Source: Flavobacteriales bacterium
Lineage (GTDB): Bacteria; Bacteroidota; Bacteroidia; Flavobacteriales_F; PHOS-HE28
Assembly (NCBI GenBank): GCA_016788205.1
Contig: JAEUTA010000007.1
Coordinates: 99,327-163,326 of the forward strand
Reading direction: 5' to 3'
DNA length: 64,000 nt
Shown: positions 1 through 9,137 of the stretch, in pieces
Layout: the number at the start of each line of letters is the position of its first letter
Position numbering within the stretch: position 1 is the first letter of the stretch
Made by a program: the position numbers and the translations under genes
Notes under the pieces: generated by a model
What the model saw: the letters and a program-made list of their open reading frames with translations, nothing else
Told to the model about the DNA's origin: nothing
The model's database searches: none

Positions 1-2034
1 CGACCCCGCAGTGCGCTCGCTCTTGTTCCCGGTCAGCGTGTTCGGATAAACGAGCATACGGGCACTCGTTCCTGTGGAAGGCGTCGAGAACACGAGATCA
101 TTACCTTCCAAGGTATTCCCGTCGGCGTGCAACACTGCCCGTGCCTCACAACGTAATGCTGTAGCGTTCTGTGAAAGTCGCACCTTATGCACCAGCACCT
201 GTGCGGCACCATCGGCCAGTATCGCGGTACCCCGCAAACCGGTGTAAATACCTCGGATCACCGCTACCGTTCCTGTGCCGATCCGCAGGCCATCGGTCGT
301 GTTCGTCCTCGCACCCACCATCGTCACATCACGCAACACTCCGTTCACATGCTCCAATTGCACGAACTGCTGTGCGGCATCCTCGAAGCGTACCTCACGC
401 ATCTCCACTTCTCCCCCGTTGATCAGCAAGGAAGCATCGGCGCGATTCTCCTGGAACACCGTGGAATTCAGTAGCGTGCGTGCGACACCTTGAACAGTGA
501 CCATACCTCCACACTTGTTACCCGCCACCTTAGCACCAGCACCGCCGGAAACATACAAACCACTGATGGCGCACTGTTGCGTTCCACTGCCCAGCACCGC
601 AACGGTCCCGAAAGGCGCACCATCCTCCTGCGGACGGATGAACACCGGGTTGCGCATCGTACCACGGATGTACAGATCACCCTTACACACCAGGCTTCTT
701 CCCGGTCCAAGGAAAACACGCGCTCCTTGCAACATCAGCACGGAACGGGTCGAAGGGAACTCGATGTCCTCGTTGATCATGTATTTGCCCCGTGGAAAGA
801 TGACCGAGTCGCCTTGGAGGATCAACTTGTACCGCTTGGCCAGGTGTGCGATCATGGCGGTGTCCTCCACCGTCGCGGCTGCCACGGACGGCATGACCAT
901 ACCGTTCATGAACGTGGCGTGACCGGGACCGGCGATAAGCGGCCTATCCAGTGCAGTGGCGGCATTGGCATCGGAAACATGCGCTACAGCTAACATCGTC
1001 TGCAACTCGCCAGAGTTCCAGCGTTGCCGCATCTCGGGTAACCTGGCAGCGAGTTCCGCTTGGCGTTTCGCGAACTGTGCCTTGAATCCGGCCCTGCGCA
1101 ACAACGGTGTAAGGAGGTTGTACGACAACGGCGCATCCGCATTGCGCCCACCCGTTCGCGCGGGTGGTTGATAGATCGGGCTGAAGCGACCGGTAGACCA
1201 ATTGTAGGCGAACATCACCGGCTCCGTTCGCAGGTCGCGACCATCCACCCAGGCCATGAGCAACCAGGCGATGGCGGACTTCTCATCCACGAGCCCTGCA
1301 AGCATATCGGTGTTTCCGCGCTGCACCTCCGAAAGCGCGCGTTCGATCACACCCCGCAAATGCACCCGCTCGGCGCTGTCCGCTTCGATCACGGCGAACT
1401 GGTGATCGGGACGTGAAGGATCGAAGCCTTGCTTCACCAGTATGGCCCCGCTGATGCCACGGCGTTCAAGCATCTCATCGTCCACCCATTCCGTTTGTAG
1501 ATACGTGCCCAACTCCTTACCACAGGAAAGAACACGCACAAGCGAGGTACCGGTGGTCACCAATCCAAGTTCCGAAGCGATCGACACGAGTTGCTGCGCT
1601 TGTACATGGCCTGTCGTGGTCGGTGTAAGCATGATCCTGCGCTGATCCCGATACGGAGCGTTCTTCTTGAACCGCACTACGAAGCCTTCGCGGTCCAATG
1701 AATTCCGCACTTCAACGGAATCACCATAGCCAACACCTTCGAACCAACGAGGATACCATGACCCACCGAGTTGATCCTCAACGCAGGCCCCTGTTCTACT
1801 GGATCCTCCGATGCGAAGGATGGTGGAACGAGCGCTATCCGGCTGCGTGATGGCCCGATCGAACAATGCCGAATAGGAATTCCACTCCCGGTCTCCAGCT
1901 TCGACCAACGGGAGGCGGCGCAACCAGTCGGCTTTGCCGAAGGTGAACAGGAGCACAAGCGACCCGCCCATCAGCACCGTGCCGATGAGCCAGGGCATCA
2001 CGCCCACCTTACGGGGCTTGATCGACCGCTTCAT
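1..2034 (-). CDS. CotH-like / parallel beta-helix protein (3' end missing, runs off left edge)
   Basis: An uninterrupted minus-strand frame of 678 codons runs from an ATG at 2034 to base 1, so the C-terminus lies outside the window. It begins MKRSIKPRKVGVMPW and has one N-terminal membrane segment (about residues 12-30). Residues about 60-340 look CotH-like (GTYLQTEWVDDEML resembles the GxYxxxE motif). The part after about residue 400 has the repetitive short-strand texture of a right-handed parallel beta-helix (for example GDLYIRGTMRNPVFIRP). The start lies inside the end of the upstream CotH gene (26 nt overlap), implying translational coupling. Known: CotH-family proteins are atypical protein kinases. 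The assignment of this copy is inferred from weak motifs plus its neighbour. A shortened beta-helix surface protein is the alternative. Confidence 0.72.
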   Translation of the reverse strand, partial: MKRSIKPRKVGVMPWLIGTVLMGGSLVLLFTFGKADWLRRLPLVEAGDREWNSYSALFDRAITQPDSARSTILRIGGSSRTGACVEDQLGGSWYPRWFEGVGYGDSVEVRNSLDREGFVVRFKKNAPYRDQRRIMLTPTTTGHVQAQQLVSIASELGLVTTGTSLVRVLSCGKELGTYLQTEWVDDEMLERRGISGAILVKQGFDPSRPDHQFAVIEADSAERVHLRGVIERALSEVQRGNTDMLAGLVDEKSAIAWLLMAWVDGRDLRTEPVMFAYNWSTGRFSPIYQPPARTGGRNADAPLSYNLLTPLLRRAGFKAQFAKRQAELAARLPEMRQRWNSGELQTMLAVAHVSDANAATALDRPLIAGPGHATFMNGMVMPSVAAATVEDTAMIAHLAKRYKLILQGDSVIFPRGKYMINEDIEFPSTRSVLMLQGARVFLGPGRSLVCKGDLYIRGTMRNPVFIRPQEDGAPFGTVAVLGSGTQQCAISGLYVSGGAGAKVAGNKCGGMVTVQGVARTLLNSTVFQENRADASLLINGGEVEMREVRFEDAAQQFVQLEHVNGVLRDVTMVGARTNTTDGLRIGTGTVAVIRGIYTGLRGTAILADGAAQVLVHKVRLSQNATALRCEARAVLHADGNTLEGNDLVFSTPSTGTSARMLVYPNTLTGNKSERTAGS

Positions 2035-3622
2035 CGGTTATGGCATTCGTGATCGTGAGCCCGGCTGGCACTCCGCCCGGGAAGGAGAGTTCAATGTCCA
2101 GTGGCTTCACCACGTAGTGTTGCCAATTCGCGAAGGGCCGGTCCCAGCTCCCCTCCGGAAGACCCACCTCGCGATGCACCATCAATGACCAACCACCCTC
2201 TTTGCGCATGGTGGTCAGCGTGTCCGCACCAACGATGACCACCGGTGGTGTCGATGCGAAACTGCGCCACCGCAGTTCCAGCGGCGCCTCGTTGGCCGTA
2301 GTGAGCCGGAGCGTGCTGCTACGCACCACAGCGACCTTCCCGTCCGATAAACGTGCCAGGGTGCGATCCCAGTAACCGCTCACCGTGGAGCGCATACCCG
2401 CGAAAGAACTGATAACGTGCGCCACGGAGAACCGATGAACGTCCGCCGGGACCAAGGAGACGTGCCCATACTTGTTCCGATCGGCCAGGACCGATGGCTT
2501 GATCCGCTCGATCGTCCGGTCGTATTCCGCCAGGAAGGCTCCACTACGATGAAGTTCGCGTAAGCCCTCAAAGGCGTAACGATCGCGCAGCAGACGCCAC
2601 TCGGGGATGCGCAGGAACCAATGTGCGAGCGCATCGTTGATGAAATAGAGCGGCTCGCCTTCCGGCGGGAACATGAGGAGACCGTCCCAGAAGATGGGGT
2701 AGAACAGACCCGTTCGCTCGGACATGACCAACCACTGATTGTGGTATTGGTCCATGTGCTTCGTGTTCACGACGAGCATGGCGGCGAGGTAGCGCGCATA
2801 GGCATCCACATCGATGAGGCTGCCGAGCGTATCCCTTCGCTGTGTGAGGGTGAGCGTGCTATCGTAGATCACGTCCACCAATGCCTGGAGATGTGCATGG
2901 GCCAATGAACTGTCAGCATCGCTCACATACTGCCAGTTCGAAGCCTTTCGCCAGAGCGTGCGCTTCTCCGTCAGCTCACGGCCGGTGATGGGGGGATATT
3001 CACCGCGATACACTGGAACTTCATCGGTGGTCAACCTCCTGTTCTTCTCGAAACGGCCATCCGGTTGCTCGTACATCTCCATGACGCCGTAATCCTCACC
3101 GTTCAAGCGAACGAACACCATTTCGTTCCATGGCACTGCCACACCCATCCTCCCGGCTATCCACATTCCCATGTGGTCGTTCACCATATTGAAGGACTTA
3201 GGGTTGATGAAATTCAACCGGCGATAGGGCCCGAATGGACCGTCCTTCCCCAATGTCAACCGGAACGACTTTTTACCACCTAGGTAGTGCGAAGCCGAGT
3301 AGATGCCGCGGTACCGGAACTTCACCGGGTATTCGACACCATGTTCAACTAGCATGGCTGGCACATTGTGATCGCCGCTCCAAGGCAGGTCACTGTTCAA
3401 TGTGTCCAAGTGTCCCTGATCGATCCGTAGATCAATGACCCGAAGGCGATGGGGACCAGGTGCTTCTGCCAACCCATCAACCGTGGTGCTCAGGAACGAT
3501 GCCACGGCGATGCGTGCGGTACGACCGGGGCCCAACAAGGCAGCGAAAACCACAAGCGAGACCAACACGATACCAAGCGCAATGAGCCACCCAACACCGG
3601 TGCCGCGGCGATCGCGTTTCAT
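2009..3622 (-). CDS. CotH kinase family protein
   Basis: A protein of about 537 residues starting MKRDRRGTGVGWL at 3622. I prefer this start to an ATG 38 codons upstream because it overlaps the stop of the preceding gene as ATGA and places a membrane anchor (about residues 10-30) at the N-terminus. CotH features are visible: KSFRLTLGKDGPFG, the GEDYGVMEMYEQPDG block (GxYxxxE type) and FYPIFWDGLLMFP near the middle. The C-terminal 100 residues look like a beta-sandwich. Family knowledge: CotH proteins phosphorylate secreted or spore-coat proteins, and in Bacteroidota they are often anchored outside the cytoplasm. It sits mid-operon between a small membrane protein and a second CotH-like gene. 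The substrate is unknown. Confidence 0.82.
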   Translation of the reverse strand: MKRDRRGTGVGWLIALGIVLVSLVVFAALLGPGRTARIAVASFLSTTVDGLAEAPGPHRLRVIDLRIDQGHLDTLNSDLPWSGDHNVPAMLVEHGVEYPVKFRYRGIYSASHYLGGKKSFRLTLGKDGPFGPYRRLNFINPKSFNMVNDHMGMWIAGRMGVAVPWNEMVFVRLNGEDYGVMEMYEQPDGRFEKNRRLTTDEVPVYRGEYPPITGRELTEKRTLWRKASNWQYVSDADSSLAHAHLQALVDVIYDSTLTLTQRRDTLGSLIDVDAYARYLAAMLVVNTKHMDQYHNQWLVMSERTGLFYPIFWDGLLMFPPEGEPLYFINDALAHWFLRIPEWRLLRDRYAFEGLRELHRSGAFLAEYDRTIERIKPSVLADRNKYGHVSLVPADVHRFSVAHVISSFAGMRSTVSGYWDRTLARLSDGKVAVVRSSTLRLTTANEAPLELRWRSFASTPPVVIVGADTLTTMRKEGGWSLMVHREVGLPEGSWDRPFANWQHYVVKPLDIELSFPGGVPAGLTITNAITDEAVDQAP

Positions 3623-4026
3623 CGGTTGCGACCTGCGCTGAGCAACAGGACGAGCATGATAAGCAGGGTGAGCAGCAAGAAACTGAGATTGTAGCCCGAC
3701 CCCAGCAGTGCAGCAAGGAGCATCACTGGGATCCATAGGCCACGGTGGCTACCTACGCGCGCGATTACACCTGCGACCATCACCCCTACAGCGATGATGA
3801 TCGCCGGCCACAGCCCTTCTTTGAAATGACGCAGGACCAGTGCAAGAGCATATCCGGTGATCAATAACTGCCATGGGATCACACCCGGACGGTCCGACGG
3901 CCGCAGGCCCCGGTTCCAACACCATCCGATAAGCAGAAGCGCGACAAGCAACATGCCGAAGAGCGTAAGCACTTCGACCCATCCGTGCAGCAAGGCACCA
4001 GTCCACCGTTCGGCTTCGGTACGCAT
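3619..4026 (-). CDS. small four-helix membrane protein upstream of CotH genes
   Basis: A 135-residue protein almost entirely made of hydrophobic segments (about residues 17-36, 50-65, 72-90 and 95-130), with a short charged N-terminus MRTEAERW. I do not recognise the family. In Bacteroidota, CotH genes are often next to small membrane proteins (for example DUF4956) but I cannot see enough to name it so. Its stop overlaps the next start (ATGA at 3619-3622), so it is the first gene of a three-gene leftward operon. The promoter should lie in the 154-bp divergent gap 4027-4180. Confidence 0.7.
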   Translation of the reverse strand: MRTEAERWTGALLHGWVEVLTLFGMLLVALLLIGWCWNRGLRPSDRPGVIPWQLLITGYALALVLRHFKEGLWPAIIIAVGVMVAGVIARVGSHRGLWIPVMLLAALLGSGYNLSFLLLTLLIMLVLLLSAGRNR

Positions 4027-4180
4027 GGATAGCGATACGTTGCGTGCAAGGTCGGCAGTTGAAAGGCGTTCGACCTATGCACGAGCAAGTAGTTTTCAAG
4101 ACCGCGTTGAGCAAAGCGCTGCTTTCGACCGTTCCGGTAACGCCCATACACCCAACGGGCCGCGCATTACCTTCCCGGCG

Positions 4181-5674
4181 ATGTCCTTGAACGCCGTTCC
4201 GAACACCACCCGTTGGACCGACCTACTACCGGGAGCGGTAACGGTCATCGGAATTGTGCTGGCGCTCATCCAATTCCTCCACTGCCGCAGCTTGTGGGTG
4301 GATGAAGCGATGCTTGCCTTGAACATCGTGGAGCGATCACCGAGAGAACTGTTCGCCCCATTGGCCGATCGCCAGGTGGCGCCCTTGCTTTTCCTGTTGC
4401 TGGAGAAACTCTTAAGCTGGATCATCCCGAACAGTGAGTACGGGCTGCGTCTTCTACCGCTCCTGTGCCATGCTGTGGCATCATTCGCTTTCCTCCGTAT
4501 CACTCAGTCGCTGTTCAAGCACGTGGCGGTGCAGGTGTTCGCCGTGTCGCTTTTCGCCTTCAATACCAACCTGATCCTCTATGCCAGTGAGGTGAAACAA
4601 TACATGGGCGATCTGGCGGTGTGTTGTTCCATGTTCTGGTTCGTGCTCCGTCCCTCCCTTGATCGTAGGGGCGTGCATCTCCTTGGTGCATTTGCGACCA
4701 TCGCCATCTGGTTCTCCAGCGCCACACCTATCATCACCGTTGCAGCTTTCGCCTACCTGTTGCATCGCACCTTCAACGAGCGCACGTTGGACCGCAGCTG
4801 GTTGCGCAACTCCTTTCTGTGGGGAGCGGTCTGGTGCATCGTTCTCGCGATCTACTATTTCGCCACCGTGCAAGACCACCCCGCCCGGGCTTTCATGGAA
4901 CGCTTCTGGCTCGATGCGAACGGCCTTCTCCCTAACGATCCTTTCTCCACGGCTTTCTACATGGCGCTCTACGAACGCGCGCATCAGGTCTTCACCGTAC
5001 TGCTTCCCTACGGGTTCCGCAACTTCTATCCGCTACAGGTCCTTTGTCCGATCGGTCTTTTGAGCCTTGCATTGTCGCCGCGAAAGGGGCTGCTCGTGCT
5101 GCTGCTCGCGCCCATCGCCCTGCATCTGGCACTGGCCATCCTGCACCTTTACCCGTTCGAGACCCGTTTGGTGCTTTACCTCATTCCCTGCTTCATCCTC
5201 TTGGGCGTTGAAGGTGCGCACCGCTCCTTCAAATGGATATCGAAAGCCCTGCCGGGGCTGGAGCACCCAGCCCTGTTGATCCTACTTCCAGCGATCGTTG
5301 CATTCCCGCTGTTCCGGGCGGGGTATCCACGGGAGAAGCAGGAGATCAAGCCTTGTCTGGCCCACATTGCCGATCATGCCAGACCCGGAGACCGCATCTA
5401 TGTGGACATTGGAGCCCAGGCCGCCTTTCGCTATTACGCGCACATCCGCGCATTCGACCTACCCGAGCACGTCGTCTTCGGGCCCGTGAACGACGATCAA
5501 GAATACTACCTACAGCAAGGGCTCACGCAACACGGTCCTACTTGGTTCGTGTTCACGCACATGCGGAAGCGGGATACGAACACGATCATTGCGGCACTCA
5601 CCGCGCAGGGGCTGAAGCCAACGGACCAGTTCGCAGCGCGCAGCGCGCAGGTGTACCGCTACGAATTGCCCTAG
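4181..5674 (+). CDS. polytopic membrane glycosyltransferase-like protein (GT39/ArnT-like)
   Basis: A 497-residue integral membrane protein with about ten hydrophobic segments. The early luminal motif RSLWVDEAMLALNIVERSP (about residues 32-50) is typical of GT-C dolichol/undecaprenyl-phosphate sugar transferases, where the D/E pair in the first loop is catalytic. YASEVKQYMGDLAV further in is also typical. The C-terminal soluble part (GDRIYVDIGAQAAFRYY) follows the membrane domain. I chose ATG 4181 because upstream codons of the open frame overlap the divergent gene and lack hydrophobic character. Donor and acceptor sugars cannot be read from the sequence. It is a single gene between a divergent CotH operon and a convergent small gene. 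Confidence 0.78.
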   Translation: MSLNAVPNTTRWTDLLPGAVTVIGIVLALIQFLHCRSLWVDEAMLALNIVERSPRELFAPLADRQVAPLLFLLLEKLLSWIIPNSEYGLRLLPLLCHAVASFAFLRITQSLFKHVAVQVFAVSLFAFNTNLILYASEVKQYMGDLAVCCSMFWFVLRPSLDRRGVHLLGAFATIAIWFSSATPIITVAAFAYLLHRTFNERTLDRSWLRNSFLWGAVWCIVLAIYYFATVQDHPARAFMERFWLDANGLLPNDPFSTAFYMALYERAHQVFTVLLPYGFRNFYPLQVLCPIGLLSLALSPRKGLLVLLLAPIALHLALAILHLYPFETRLVLYLIPCFILLGVEGAHRSFKWISKALPGLEHPALLILLPAIVAFPLFRAGYPREKQEIKPCLAHIADHARPGDRIYVDIGAQAAFRYYAHIRAFDLPEHVVFGPVNDDQEYYLQQGLTQHGPTWFVFTHMRKRDTNTIIAALTAQGLKPTDQFAARSAQVYRYELP

Positions 5675-5681
5675 CTCTTGC

Positions 5682-6188
5682 TCATCCCAGATAGCGCTCC
5701 AGCCAGGTGCTCTTCAGCGGGATACGGAAGCGTGCGCGGAGGTCGCCGAGCGTGGGCACAAGGTCATCGAACACGATGGTATCCGCAGTGATGGCCCCGT
5801 CCTTCAAGAGTTGCGGCAGTTCCTGCAAACGGCAACTCGTTACCTCGCCATCTACTTCATACACCACGATCATCCGATCAGTGAGCATCAGGTTGAGGTC
5901 GTGCTCGAGTTGTTTGATGAACCCGACGCTCTTGTCGATGCTGCAGCCGCTGGCCATGGCCTGTTCCTCGTCAACAGCCACGATAACGAAACGACCGTAG
6001 AGCACCTCCACCGTGGCATCCAACGGTGCGCCGTGCGCGGCCCAACCGCTGGTGAAGGCGGCACCGCGGTCACGCGCGAGTTTCTGTTCAGCATGGCTGA
6101 GGTCGCGCGCGGTCTTGTACACCCAGACACGGGCGTGGTCGGGCAGGTCGGTGAGGCGTTTGGCGGGTGAAAGGGCTGTCGCGGTCAT
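5682..6188 (-). CDS. conserved Bacteroidota protein often labelled 'ABC transporter ATPase'
   Basis: A 168-residue soluble protein. It has no Walker A or signature motif, so the label ABC transporter ATPase that databases attach to this family is unsupported. Conserved-looking blocks are the N-terminal DHARVWVYKTARDLSHAEQ, FVIVAVDEEQAMASGCSIDKS and the C-terminal DTIVFDDLVPTLGDLRARF. In Bacteroidota it usually follows the two Fe-S proteins and MlaD, and here it lies downstream of the same set, separated by an HD-domain gene. The function is not known. Confidence 0.75.
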   Translation of the reverse strand: MTATALSPAKRLTDLPDHARVWVYKTARDLSHAEQKLARDRGAAFTSGWAAHGAPLDATVEVLYGRFVIVAVDEEQAMASGCSIDKSVGFIKQLEHDLNLMLTDRMIVVYEVDGEVTSCRLQELPQLLKDGAITADTIVFDDLVPTLGDLRARFRIPLKSTWLERYLG

Positions 6189-6299
6189 GATCGGTCACGC
6201 TATTCGTTCAACACGAGGAACGCAAGGTAGGGCCTGGCGGTATGCCTGCCTGAAAGGATGACGTTGGGATGACCGATGGCGCTGCCCATACAATTGAAC

Positions 6300-6929
6300 C
6301 TAGGCTGTCAAGTGAGATAGCTCCCACTCCAAATTCTCCTTCGCAGACCGCTCATATCGCCCTCTGAACCACTCGGTCTTGAAGATCGCCGGTTGAGAAA
6401 GGAAGTGTTGCAGCACCTTTCGACGACCCGGCTTGTAGAGCAGATCCGGAAAACGGCGATACTCCTTCCGCACCTGGCTCGCATATCGTGCGTACTGCTC
6501 GCGTCCACTTCCGAGTATGCTCAGATCCGCGTCGACGAAGTAGTTCGTATCCGGATCATTCGAAGGCTCGTGCTTCTTCGTTGCCAGAATGTGGCCCTTT
6601 GTCCGGTTGACCAAAGCTTCGGGAAAACCAGCATCGGCCAACAGGATCTGCTGCATCCGCTCCGCGCTACGCTGCTCGTTGTCGCTCCTGGTCACCTTGA
6701 TGATCAGGTCATGATAGATGATCGCCAAGAGCACCGCGTCAGCGTCTTGTAACAGATCACGACATGGTTGAAGTTGCCGATGAAGACCCTCAATATGCGA
6801 GAGGCCATGATAGTGCCTACCGCTCGCTGAATATGCTGCTTCGACTTCTTCCCAGAGAGAGGCGACAAGATGGTCCGTCCCATGCTGCCTCCGTATCAGA
6901 TCTTCGAAAGCGTCGCGTAGCGCGGTCAT
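6300..6929 (-). CDS. HD-domain metal-dependent phosphohydrolase family protein
   Basis: A 209-residue protein with the pattern YHGLSHIEGL (about residues 39-48), an HD pair in LLAIIYHDLIIKV (about 68-78) and a following helix carrying NEQRSAERMQQ. This is the layout of the small predicted HD-superfamily phosphohydrolases that databases sometimes mislabel after NMDA receptor subunits. The His and Asp residues would bind metal for phosphoester hydrolysis; the substrate is unknown. It lies between the Fe-S gene and the small conserved gene, same strand, with about 20 bp to the upstream gene stop, so probably co-transcribed. Confidence 0.75.
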   Translation of the reverse strand: MTALRDAFEDLIRRQHGTDHLVASLWEEVEAAYSASGRHYHGLSHIEGLHRQLQPCRDLLQDADAVLLAIIYHDLIIKVTRSDNEQRSAERMQQILLADAGFPEALVNRTKGHILATKKHEPSNDPDTNYFVDADLSILGSGREQYARYASQVRKEYRRFPDLLYKPGRRKVLQHFLSQPAIFKTEWFRGRYERSAKENLEWELSHLTA

Positions 6930-6949
6930 CTCGACCGAGGTTCGGTTAC

Positions 6950-7741
6950 CTAAAGATCGCCCGCTTCAGCCACCAGTTCAGCAATGTCCTTCACACGGAC
7001 CTCGCCCTCCCTATTGAAATGCTTCACGCCATCCGTCAACATGGTGTTGCAGAACGGACAACCTGCGGCGATCACGTTCGGCTCCACACCCAGCGCTTCT
7101 TCACTACGTTCGACGTTCACCTCGCGTTTACCGGGTTCGGCTTCCTTGAACATCTGCGCTCCGCCGGCACCACAGCACAGACCGTTCTGCTTACTGCGCT
7201 TCAATTCCACCAGCGCCGCATCCAGTTTCAACAGCACTTCGCGTGGTGCTTCGTATTCGTTGTTGCCGCGGCCTAGATAACAGGGATCGTGGAAGGTGAT
7301 GCGTTTGCCCTTGAAGCTGCCGCCTTCCACCTTGATGCGGCCCTCCTTCATCAGCGCATTGATGAACTGCGTGTGGTGCAGCACTTCGTAGGTGCCACCC
7401 AGCGGTGGGTATTCGTTCTTCAGCGTGTTGAAGCAGTGTGGGCAGGCAGTGACGATGCGCTTCACGCCATATCCGTTCAGCACGGTGACGTTCTGCAACG
7501 CCTGCATCTGGAACAGGAACTCGTTGCCCGCGCGACGTGCAGGGTCACCCGTACACGTTTCTTCCTGACCAAGGATGGCGAACTTGACGTTGGCCGCGTT
7601 CAGGATGCGCACGAAGGCCTTCGTGATCTTCTTCGCACGATCATCGAACGAACCGGCGCAGCCCACCCAGAACAATACCTCGGGCACTTCGCCTGCTGCG
7701 GCGAATTCGGCCATGGTGCGGATCTGCAATGCTTCGCTCAT
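6950..7741 (-). CDS. (Fe-S)-binding protein, heterodisulfide reductase subunit B-like (CCG domains)
   Basis: A 263-residue protein with two cysteine-rich CCG modules. The first has WVGCAGSFDDR and CPHCFNTLKNEYP with FHDPCYLGRGN; the second has NGLCCGAGGAQMF and CPFCNTMLTDG. This is the HdrB / GlpC / LutA-type architecture that coordinates Fe-S clusters in electron transfer. Start MSEALQIRTM at 7741 is preferred because the 14 codons upstream contain a dispersed palindromic repeat. It lies 67 bp downstream of a membrane Fe-S partner, and the two probably form one complex linking a soluble donor to the quinone pool. The exact donor is not shown. Confidence 0.85.
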   Translation of the reverse strand: MSEALQIRTMAEFAAAGEVPEVLFWVGCAGSFDDRAKKITKAFVRILNAANVKFAILGQEETCTGDPARRAGNEFLFQMQALQNVTVLNGYGVKRIVTACPHCFNTLKNEYPPLGGTYEVLHHTQFINALMKEGRIKVEGGSFKGKRITFHDPCYLGRGNNEYEAPREVLLKLDAALVELKRSKQNGLCCGAGGAQMFKEAEPGKREVNVERSEEALGVEPNVIAAGCPFCNTMLTDGVKHFNREGEVRVKDIAELVAEAGDL

Positions 7742-7751
7742 GGGGTGGTGT

Positions 7752-7770
7752 GTCGACCCCGTGGGTCGAC
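7752..7770. repeat. dispersed palindrome, copy 1
   Basis: A perfect inverted repeat, GTCGACCC then three bases then GGGTCGAC, in the gap before the CCG-domain gene. The similarity to the copy at 27796 extends about 12 bases past the right arm (GACGnTACnGGTGC), so it is a copied element, not two chance palindromes. Confidence 0.8.
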
Positions 7771-7808
7771 GGTACAGGTGCATTCCATGAGGGCAGCGGG
7801 AATGGCCA

Positions 7809-9134
7809 TCATTGTTGCGTCCAATCCAATCGTTTATCCGGCCCGAACGCCCAGGGTGCGCCGTTGTTCTCCACGTTGTTGAACATGCTGGTCAACGCGG
7901 GGCGCGTCTTGCTCTCTTCCATTACCAGGTAGCGGCGCATCTCCACGATGATGTTGACCGGATCGATGTTGACCGGACAGGCCTGGGTACACGCGTTGCA
8001 GGTGGTGCAGGCCCACAACTCTTCGTCGGTGATGCGGGTGTGCAGGCTCTTACCATCGTCCTCCCACTTGCCTTTCGTATCGATGGCCTTGCCCACTTCT
8101 TCCATGCGATCGCGGGTGTCCATCATGATCTTGCGCGGGCTCAACAACTTCCCGGTGATGTTCGCTGGACACTCGCTGGTGCAACGGCCACATTCGGTGC
8201 AGCTGTAGGCGTCCATCAGGCTCTTCCAGCTGAGATCGAACACATCCTTGGCCCCGAACCGATCGGCCACCTCGTGACCAGCCACCGTGCGTGGTGCAGC
8301 GGGCGCAGGCGGTTGCACGCTGGGGTCGAGCATGCTCTTCACTTCACCGGTGACGCGCTCCATGTTGGCGATCTCCGTCTTCGGCTTCAGCTTGCTGTAC
8401 CACACGTTGGGGAAGGCCAGCAGGATGTGCAGGTGCTTGCTGTACGGCAGGTAGTTGAGGAAGGCCAGGATGCCGATGATGTGGAACCACCAGCAAATGC
8501 GTTCGATCGCTATCAACGAAGCAACGGAACAATTGGACAATGCGCCTGCGAGGACGCTACTTACCGGGAATGCTCCGGCTACGGTGTAGTGTTCGGCTCC
8601 TTTTTGTTGGAGGCTCCAGTCGGCGGCGTTCATCAGCAGGAAAGCCGTCATCAGCGCGATCTCGGTGGCGAGGATCAGGTTGGCATCGGTGCGTGGCCAG
8701 CCGTCCAGCTCCTTCATGATGAAGCGCTTCAGCTTGATGATGTTCCGGCGAACGAGGAAGATGGCGCAGGCCACCCACACACCCAGAGCAAGCCACTCGA
8801 AGCTACCGATGAGGAAGTCGTAGAAGCCCCCCATGAACGAGAGCACGCGGTGGGTTCCGAAGATGCCGTCGATGATGATCTCCAGCACTTCGATGTTGAT
8901 GATGACGAAGCCCGCGTAGACGATGATGTGCAGGAAACCCGCGATGGGGCGCACCACCATCTTGCTCTGGCCGAGCGCCACGCGCGTCATCACCGCCCAG
9001 CGCTCTCCCTTGCGATCGTCTATCACTTCTTCCTTGCCCAGCAGTATGTTGCGGCGCACACGCATGATGTTGCGCGCGAAGAGCCATGAGGAAGCACCGA
9101 CCAAGAGGATGAAGACGATGCTCGCGATACCCAT
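7809..9134 (-). CDS. membrane-bound 4Fe-4S dicluster protein (HdrE/HdrC-like, nitrate-reductase-gamma-like)
   Basis: A 441-residue protein. The N-terminal half has about five membrane helices (residues 5-25, 70-95, 110-130, 160-185 and 210-235) with histidines suited to haem b or quinone contact. The C-terminal half has two 4Fe-4S motifs, CTECGRCTSECP and CTTCNACTQACPVNIDP. This fusion of a NarI/HdrE-type membrane domain with an HdrC-type ferredoxin is common in Bacteroidota next to a CCG-domain protein, as here. The expected role is electron transfer between a cytoplasmic donor and menaquinone. Three bases separate it from the MlaD stop, so the genes are one operon. Confidence 0.85.
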   Translation of the reverse strand: MGIASIVFILLVGASSWLFARNIMRVRRNILLGKEEVIDDRKGERWAVMTRVALGQSKMVVRPIAGFLHIIVYAGFVIINIEVLEIIIDGIFGTHRVLSFMGGFYDFLIGSFEWLALGVWVACAIFLVRRNIIKLKRFIMKELDGWPRTDANLILATEIALMTAFLLMNAADWSLQQKGAEHYTVAGAFPVSSVLAGALSNCSVASLIAIERICWWFHIIGILAFLNYLPYSKHLHILLAFPNVWYSKLKPKTEIANMERVTGEVKSMLDPSVQPPAPAAPRTVAGHEVADRFGAKDVFDLSWKSLMDAYSCTECGRCTSECPANITGKLLSPRKIMMDTRDRMEEVGKAIDTKGKWEDDGKSLHTRITDEELWACTTCNACTQACPVNIDPVNIIVEMRRYLVMEESKTRPALTSMFNNVENNGAPWAFGPDKRLDWTQQ

Positions 9135-9137
9135 GGA

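Noticed and set aside
5682..6188. ABC transporter ATPase
   Set aside because: No Walker A, Walker B or signature motif; the name is a database carry-over.
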